Positions 59,155 to 64,000 of a stretch of 64,000 nucleotides of DNA are shown here, piece after piece (position 1 is the stretch's first letter; the number at the start of each line of letters is the position of its first letter). A model generated the notes under the pieces. That model was not told the origin of the DNA. It was given only the letters and a program-made list of their open reading frames with translations, and made no database searches. The position numbers and the translations under genes were made by a program. Source of the stretch: Proteiniborus sp. MB09-C3 (GTDB lineage Bacteria > Bacillota > Clostridia > Tissierellales > Proteiniboraceae); the NCBI RefSeq assembly GCF_030263895.1, contig NZ_CP127161.1, positions 2,542,001 through 2,606,000 on the forward strand, written 5' to 3'.

Positions 59155-59188
59155 TAAAAATTGGCATATCTAGTAGAAAGATATGCCA
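59155..59188 (-). terminator. Terminator of the SLH protein gene
   Basis: Stem TGGCATATCT / AGATATGCCA with a 7-base loop (59162-59188), followed on the minus strand by ATTTTTATTAT. Confidence 0.85.
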
Positions 59189-59200
59189 CCCTTATTTGAC

Positions 59201-61228
59201 TCAATATTTCTGTTCATTTAATAAATAAAGCATGTAAATTGCTTCTGCCCTGGTTATGGTGTTATCCATAGAGCTATAGCTTTTGCTTCTTACATCCTTG
59301 TCCCGCATCATACTACTAGCTATGTTAATCCAATTAAAGCTATTGTCTCCTATAACCTTTCTTATTATATAGTTAATTTGGTTATATGTAACATGATTAT
59401 TTACTTTAAAGGTATTGTCTGGATACAGTCCCATATAGCTATGCTTTATACCATAAGCGATAAGTAATTTGTAATCCCCTAAATTCTGATAATCATTTAG
59501 CTTTTCAAGCTCTTTAATATTTTCATCAAGTCCATTCAAGTTCCATTCATACATCTTGCTTAAAAGCCTTAATAACTGACCTCTAGTAATAGGAGAGTCT
59601 GGCCTATATGTATTGTCGCCAAACAAACCTGCTATCTCTCTCCTTGCGAAAGTAATAATCTCATCTTTTGCCCAATGCCCTCTTATATCTTTTATATTTT
59701 TAAAATCTTCATCTAAAAAGACTGCATAAATTCCATTAGCAGTATTTAATGAATAAGGTTTAATATAAGTAGTTATTCTATTCTCTGTTATTTTACTAGG
59801 TAAGTAAACCCAAGTATTATTAATATATTTATATATACCTCCGTTTTGTGATCCATAGTATTCAAAGCTTAGTTCGATAAATTTTTTATTGTCAAACTGA
59901 TAGGATGGATTGGCAACTTCTATAGAATATACTTCTGAAGCCTTAATAAATTTATCTTTTGATGGCAAATATCTGTTGTATAACTCTGGGAGACCATTTA
60001 TAGACACCGCAACATCATTATAATACGTTCCTCTGTTTATTTTAATAGAAATTCTTTTATCTTTAGTAGCTATTTCTCCTCCACTTATGGGAATATTCTG
60101 AGTTTCAAATTTAGTAGAAGAGTTACTATAATTAAGATCCTGAAATGATTTAACATATCCTTCATTGAGGCCTTCATTATAGCCGCTAATAAAGCCTTCT
60201 GTATACTTGTCACTTTCTAAATATAATTTAAATCCATTTACAACTTCATATTCACTAGATATATGTCTCAATATATTATTAGATTGTCCAAGCATAATAT
60301 CCATGTTAGCAAAGCCTTCTCCTCTTTCAAGTCCTATTGCTTTGCCCTGTTCGTATCCACTTTCATAAGTAATCTTATTAATATTTGCATTTGCATTTCT
60401 ATAAGAATCATTGTATTTTTCTTCAAAGGAATAAATAAAAGATTCTATAAAGGCATCTTCATATTCATTTGAGTCTTTATCTAAGTAAAAGCTACTGATT
60501 ATCTTAGCCCTAGAAGGTAGATTCCTCTTCCAATTATTAGGATTACTGAGATAATAGTCTTTTTTCCCATACATATCTCCTAGTAATCCACCAAAATATT
60601 CTCCATCATCTTTCCCTTGTTCAAAAGAATCTTCAAAGGGTTCAAATTTCGCCTTTCTATATCCTTCTTCATAGCCCTCCTGAAACTTAGCTTTAAAAGC
60701 ATTTAAAAAATCAGTTCTATAAGCATTCGTTTCTTTTTTCAAATCAAAAATCTCTATTATATCAGAACTTGAAGGCACAGCCCTACTCCATCTATTTGAT
60801 TTCTCATCATAGTAATCTCTATATCCAAAAGCCTCTCCCATGACAAATCCAAGATCTTCAGCATGACTCATTTCTTTATTTTTATCTTTATTTTTATCAT
60901 CATCTGGACTACTATAAATTCTATTGTATCCATTTTTAAAGCCATCTTTAAAGCCATCTAAAAAAGCATTTTTGTACCTAGTACTTTCTATATTTAATTT
61001 ATATGTTTTAATTATTTCATCATTGCTAGGCATAGCATTAGAATAATTTTTGCTATTCCCCTTAGCCATATCATACTCCGCCTCTTCTATACCCTCTAAC
61101 CAGCCTTCAGAATATCCATCATCATATCCTTCATCAGAGGCTGCTGAAAATGAAGTCACAGGGAAAAGAGAAACCATCATAATAAAAATAACTGCTAACA
61201 CACCTAATTGCTTTAAAACTTTATTCAT
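59201..61228 (-). CDS. SLH-domain surface protein with four GY-rich repeats
   Basis: A 675-residue exported protein. Signal peptide QLGVLAVIFIMMVSLFPVTSFSA (about residues 8-29). Residues about 31-363 contain four imperfect repeats of 75-85 residues: each has an acidic GYxxGYxxG run (DEGYDDGYSEGWLEG, EGYEEGYRKA), a Pro-Ser-x3-Ile-Ile segment (PSNDEII, PSSSDII, PSRAKII) and a Tyr/Phe-rich tail. A beta-rich domain (about 380-500) follows, then three SLH domains (about 512-675, GHWAKDEIITFARREI and TYRPDSPITRGQLLRLL) for wall anchoring. Located between the pilO and minor-pilin genes. The repeat domain is unknown to me; a pilus-linked surface role is inferred. Confidence 0.88.
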   Translation of the reverse strand: MNKVLKQLGVLAVIFIMMVSLFPVTSFSAASDEGYDDGYSEGWLEGIEEAEYDMAKGNSKNYSNAMPSNDEIIKTYKLNIESTRYKNAFLDGFKDGFKNGYNRIYSSPDDDKNKDKNKEMSHAEDLGFVMGEAFGYRDYYDEKSNRWSRAVPSSSDIIEIFDLKKETNAYRTDFLNAFKAKFQEGYEEGYRKAKFEPFEDSFEQGKDDGEYFGGLLGDMYGKKDYYLSNPNNWKRNLPSRAKIISSFYLDKDSNEYEDAFIESFIYSFEEKYNDSYRNANANINKITYESGYEQGKAIGLERGEGFANMDIMLGQSNNILRHISSEYEVVNGFKLYLESDKYTEGFISGYNEGLNEGYVKSFQDLNYSNSSTKFETQNIPISGGEIATKDKRISIKINRGTYYNDVAVSINGLPELYNRYLPSKDKFIKASEVYSIEVANPSYQFDNKKFIELSFEYYGSQNGGIYKYINNTWVYLPSKITENRITTYIKPYSLNTANGIYAVFLDEDFKNIKDIRGHWAKDEIITFARREIAGLFGDNTYRPDSPITRGQLLRLLSKMYEWNLNGLDENIKELEKLNDYQNLGDYKLLIAYGIKHSYMGLYPDNTFKVNNHVTYNQINYIIRKVIGDNSFNWINIASSMMRDKDVRSKSYSSMDNTITRAEAIYMLYLLNEQKY

Positions 61229-61248
61229 ACTCTTCTCCTTTCATTGCC

Positions 61249-62640
61249 TTATTTTGGTACAACTAGTATTTGACCTGCTTCAAGAACAGTATTTTGGCTT
61301 AATCCATTTTGATTCATTATCTCTTTATATTTTGATTTTGTTCCGTATATTTTTTCGCTTATTGATTCTAATGTGTCTCCATATTGGACTAAATAAAATG
61401 AATAAGCCTTATCTTGCTTCTCTTCTTCATTGTCCATAAGAGGATATTCTGTTTCTATATTGTCAAAAAGGATTACTCCATAATCATCTCTATTAGCTCC
61501 CAACTCTAGGTAAACTCTATCAAGCTTTAATGGATACAGATTTATATCCTGAGGCGGCATTGTCTCTACAAACTCCCATCCCATCCAGTTTATGCCCCTT
61601 GCAATCTCCAAATCAATTTTATTGCCCTCTTGATCTTGAAATCTAAATCCTAAAATCACTGGTGAATATCCATATGAATGAGCCCAAACGCCTATGGAGG
61701 ATGGGGGATATTTTAAATATATATCTTTGTCATCAAGAACCACATAAGCTCTTTCTTCCTTGTCTACTGTTGAGATGAAGTATTCAGTACGCAAGCTGTA
61801 TTTACCATGCTTTGAACTGTTAAACCTATAAACCTTACCAGTAACATCAGAACTGGTTGACATAAAATATATATTGTCATCCTCAAAATCTTCTAGTATA
61901 GTCCTTTTTTCGCTTTCTTCTATTATGCCTGTTTCTCCATCATCATAAATATCTTCTTCTGATTCTATTACATAACCTTCATAGGGCTTAAAAGGATCCT
62001 CCTTAATTACCTTTTGAACTCCTGCATTGTAAGTTGAACCTGATTCGCTATCTATAATTTCATCATAGCTATAGGTATTCAAACTAATTTGTCCATTTAA
62101 TTTACCTTCGTTACCTTTGGAAATAGCTAATTGATTGACTAAAAATCTTTTCGGAGAAGACCTCAAAAGGGAGAAAAAAGTTCCAAGCTCATCGTAGTCC
62201 CCTTCAAAGGGTATAGATATACCAAGATACTTAGTCTCTATACTGCCTAGCATAGCATAATCTGGTCCATTAAAATACATACCTGGAACCTTTAAGTTGT
62301 TATTATCAACTATATCATTTAACATATGCATTATTTCAGGCTGATCTATTGTAGAAAAATATTTACTCTGAACACCTCTAATATCATTATCCAGTTTTGC
62401 CCACTCATCAGCTATAGCTTTATCTCTAGAAAGTATTGTATCTATTTTAAGCAATTCTTCATTATAGCTATTCTTTTCTTGCTTAAGCTCAGCTATCCGT
62501 ATAGCTTGTTTTGTAAAAGCAAGTTTATAAAACAACCAAAACAAAATGACAATTAACAAAAGGATTAGTAGACTTCTTTCTTTTTTGCTTAAATTGATCT
62601 TCTTTTTCATTAAGTTTTTAGTTGCTATCTTGGCTTCCAA
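61249..62640 (-). CDS. pilO: PilO-like pilus assembly protein with C-terminal LysM domain
   Basis: A 463-residue fusion. Residues 20-190 are PilO-like: membrane helix LLILLLIVILFWLFYKLAF, coiled-coil AELKQEKNSYNEELLKIDTIL and the ferredoxin-like fold (MHMLNDIVDNNNLKVPGMYF). Residues about 240-400 look like a beta-sandwich carbohydrate-binding domain (YFMSTSSDVTGKVYRFNSSKHGKYSLRTEYF, IGVWAHSYGYSPVILGFRFQDQEG). Residues about 415-463 form a LysM peptidoglycan-binding domain (VQYGDTLESISEKIYGTKSKYKEIMNQNG). Normal PilO is about 200 residues, so the tail is extra. The TTG start overlaps pilN by 23 bases. PilO joins PilN in the inner-membrane platform of the pilus. Confidence 0.85.
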   Translation of the reverse strand: MEAKIATKNLMKKKINLSKKERSLLILLLIVILFWLFYKLAFTKQAIRIAELKQEKNSYNEELLKIDTILSRDKAIADEWAKLDNDIRGVQSKYFSTIDQPEIMHMLNDIVDNNNLKVPGMYFNGPDYAMLGSIETKYLGISIPFEGDYDELGTFFSLLRSSPKRFLVNQLAISKGNEGKLNGQISLNTYSYDEIIDSESGSTYNAGVQKVIKEDPFKPYEGYVIESEEDIYDDGETGIIEESEKRTILEDFEDDNIYFMSTSSDVTGKVYRFNSSKHGKYSLRTEYFISTVDKEERAYVVLDDKDIYLKYPPSSIGVWAHSYGYSPVILGFRFQDQEGNKIDLEIARGINWMGWEFVETMPPQDINLYPLKLDRVYLELGANRDDYGVILFDNIETEYPLMDNEEEKQDKAYSFYLVQYGDTLESISEKIYGTKSKYKEIMNQNGLSQNTVLEAGQILVVPK

Positions 62641-63190
62641 CTTCCTCCACCTCCTTAGGCTTTATGTTAATAGTAAAAGTATAATAATCATTTTCAAAGG
62701 AAATGGCTGGTATAAAAATCTCATCAAAATGATCTATTTCACCTAATTTATGTTCAAAGTCAGAAATAGATTCTTTGTCTTTTGCTGTCCCTTCTATGGA
62801 TATTAGATTAGTATTAAAAATCATAGAGTTCAAAAAAACAGCTTCTGGTATTCTAACAGTTATGGCATCCAATAAATTTTCATTTATTATGTCTTGATAA
62901 TTAATAAAATCATCTAATTGCTTTAGCTGGTTAAATTTCTCTCTAAACTCCACAATCTCTTTTTCCTTTTCTAAAATCTCATTTATTTTGCTATTAGACT
63001 TTTTAATTTCCAATTGCTGTTTTAATAAGGCAGTTTCATCAGTAAGTCTATTTATTTTAATAAAATTTAAAAAAGCATAAACAATCATGCCCAATACAAC
63101 AAGTGCAGCTAACCCATATAGTATGAAATCTTTGTTTAAATTTTTATCTTTCTTCTTGTTATAAGATTCAAAAAAGTTTAAATCACTCAA
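62618..63190 (-). CDS. pilN: Type IV pilus assembly protein PilN
   Basis: A 190-residue inner-membrane platform protein. The TTG at 63190 is preferred (GAGGTG seven bases upstream; SDLNFFESY matches the usual N-terminus and the upstream ATG overlaps pilM). Short N-terminal PilM-binding motif (DLNFFES), membrane helix FILYGLAALVVLGMIVYAFLNF, coiled coil (LTDETALLKQQLEIKKSNSKINEILEKEKEIVEFREKFNQL), and the ferredoxin-like domain (FLNSMIFNTNLISIEGTAKDKESISDFEHKL). Operon with pilM and pilO. Confidence 0.9.
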   Translation of the reverse strand: MSDLNFFESYNKKKDKNLNKDFILYGLAALVVLGMIVYAFLNFIKINRLTDETALLKQQLEIKKSNSKINEILEKEKEIVEFREKFNQLKQLDDFINYQDIINENLLDAITVRIPEAVFLNSMIFNTNLISIEGTAKDKESISDFEHKLGEIDHFDEIFIPAISFENDYYTFTINIKPKEVEEVGSQDSN

Positions 63191-63191
63191 G

Positions 63192-64000
63192 TTATTGCAC
63201 CTCTTCATCTCTTAATACAGCACTTATACAGTTTAGATATTTATTTGGATTAGCTTGAATATTTACTTTGTCTAAATCATTGAGAATCACAGCATCAATA
63301 TTAAAGTAATTAGAAAAGAGCATGTCCACTCCTTTTATTTGAGATAGACCTCCATATAATAGAATCATATTGATTTCATTTCCAATTTCCTTGCTAATAT
63401 AGTACTTAATTATGCTTTCAAGCTTATCAATTATGCTTTCAATAGTATTTTTAGTTACATTAACAAGTCGATTATAGTCTGAATAGCTGTCACTAATTAT
63501 ACTTACATCATGAATATTAGATTTCTTTTCTAATAGCTCTTTCTTATCATATTCAAATAAACTTAATATATTGTCATCTAAGTCTTCTCCACCTATTTCA
63601 ATTGCTCTACTTGTCTGTAGCTTTCCATTTTTGATTATAGATATATTTGTGCTACTGTAACCTAGGTCTATAGCAGCTATAGTTTTATCTGAAATGAACA
63701 GATCATTGTTAATGGAATCAATAAACCAAATAAGCTTGCTAATAGAATTAGATTGGTAATCCAATATTTCAGGCTTTAAATTAAGCTCTGACAACAGAAA
63801 ATAATGTTTTTCTACAATATCCTTAGGAACAGCCACTATTAGCACATTAAGTCTTTCTTTTTCCCCATCAAAAACTTTACCTATTATTTTATGCTGAATC
63901 ACATATCTGCTAATATCCATAGGCAAATACTCCGAAAGCTGAAACTTAAGCATACTATTTATTTCTTTTGGTTCAACTAAAGGAAATGGGATATCTCTTG
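63192..64000 (-). CDS. pilM: Type IV pilus assembly protein PilM (N-terminus outside the window)
   Basis: The C-terminal 268 codons of an actin-like ATPase that recruits PilN at the inner membrane. The frame stays open to the window edge (RDIPFPLVEPKEI precedes FQLSEYLPMD, a conserved PilM stretch), so the true start lies beyond 64000. Visible motifs are AAIDLGYSSTNISIIKNGKL (phosphate-1 loop of the second subdomain), RAIEIGGEDLDDNIL and MILLYGGLSQIKGVDMLF (adenosine motif). It has the usual PilM-PilN-PilO order, and its stop is one base before the pilN start. Confidence 0.9.
   Translation of the reverse strand, partial: RDIPFPLVEPKEINSMLKFQLSEYLPMDISRYVIQHKIIGKVFDGEKERLNVLIVAVPKDIVEKHYFLLSELNLKPEILDYQSNSISKLIWFIDSINNDLFISDKTIAAIDLGYSSTNISIIKNGKLQTSRAIEIGGEDLDDNILSLFEYDKKELLEKKSNIHDVSIISDSYSDYNRLVNVTKNTIESIIDKLESIIKYYISKEIGNEINMILLYGGLSQIKGVDMLFSNYFNIDAVILNDLDKVNIQANPNKYLNCISAVLRDEEVQ

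Noticed and set aside
1-64000. CRISPR arrays, tRNA or rRNA genes, prophage
   Set aside because: I saw no regularly spaced repeats, no cloverleaf-like tRNA sequences, no rRNA segments and no phage structural genes. xerD is in its chromosomal context.

Overview
The window is a low-GC (roughly 30% by eye), densely packed stretch of chromosome. Its gene content points to an anaerobic, endospore-forming member of the Clostridia (Clostridium, Alkaliphilus and Tissierella relatives); the species cannot be named from sequence alone. The evidence is the complete spoIIIAA-AH operon, spo0A-spoIVB, spoIIM, gerW/ytfJ, a fused ispH-rpsA gene, ferredoxin-dependent 2-oxoacid oxidoreductase genes, and the clostridial order xseA-xseB-ispA-OLE-oapA-dxs-tlyA-argR-recN. 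Almost every gene lies on the minus strand. The only forward genes I support are an unknown gene at 12464-13102 and a 46-codon ORF at 30628-30768. Starts other than ATG are common: about 17 TTG, 6 GTG and one probable CTG.

Layout, in coordinate order. 1-1372: two overlapping M42 peptidases. 1454-2230: cheR. 2281-2524: two terminators with a possible small RNA between them. 2524-5749: cmk-plsC-ispH/rpsA. 5890-8283: small membrane protein, BaiN-type flavoprotein, histidine phosphatase. 8448-12060: 2-oxoacid:ferredoxin oxidoreductase korDABC and an RpiR regulator. 12464-13102: lone forward unknown gene. 13219-16486: oadA, mnmM, GNAT, rluB. 16534-18775: an FAD oxidoreductase paired with a PyrK-like subunit. 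18892-23857: two DacF-type D,D-carboxypeptidases, gerW-DUF2953, scpAB. 23990-28164: nucleoside catabolism (deoB, two PNPs, pdp). 28265-30551: xerD, spoIIM, nudF. 30743-35386: steA, steB, GT2, MraY-like and DUF3866. 35589-37893: spo0A and spoIVB. 38125-48724: recN to asp23, including OLE RNA. 48799-54093: the spoIIIA operon. 54202-55229: a CD1247-type protein and efp. 55464-56605: an intact IS982-family insertion. 56614-64000: a type IV pilus operon (pilM partial, pilN, pilO, an SLH protein, minor pilins, comFB).

The most remarkable element is at about 43790-44390 on the minus strand. It is a GC-richer, non-coding RNA of about 600 nt that I identify as OLE RNA (Ornate Large Extremophilic RNA). 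It has its own consensus promoter, an 8-bp pairing between its two ends, and its partner membrane protein gene oapA directly downstream, all within the isoprenoid cluster ispA-dxs. OLE is a described class, but this is a clear, complete example.

Less explained features are the forward-facing unknown gene at 12464, a four-repeat SLH surface protein and a PilO-LysM fusion in the pilus operon, a purine phosphorylase paralogue with altered base-recognition residues, and a 21-bp dyad found upstream of two unrelated operons. Other points of note are a probable CTG start for the DUF3866 gene and sporulation promoters readable by eye at spo0A (sigma-H plus 0A box) and spoIIIA (sigma-E).
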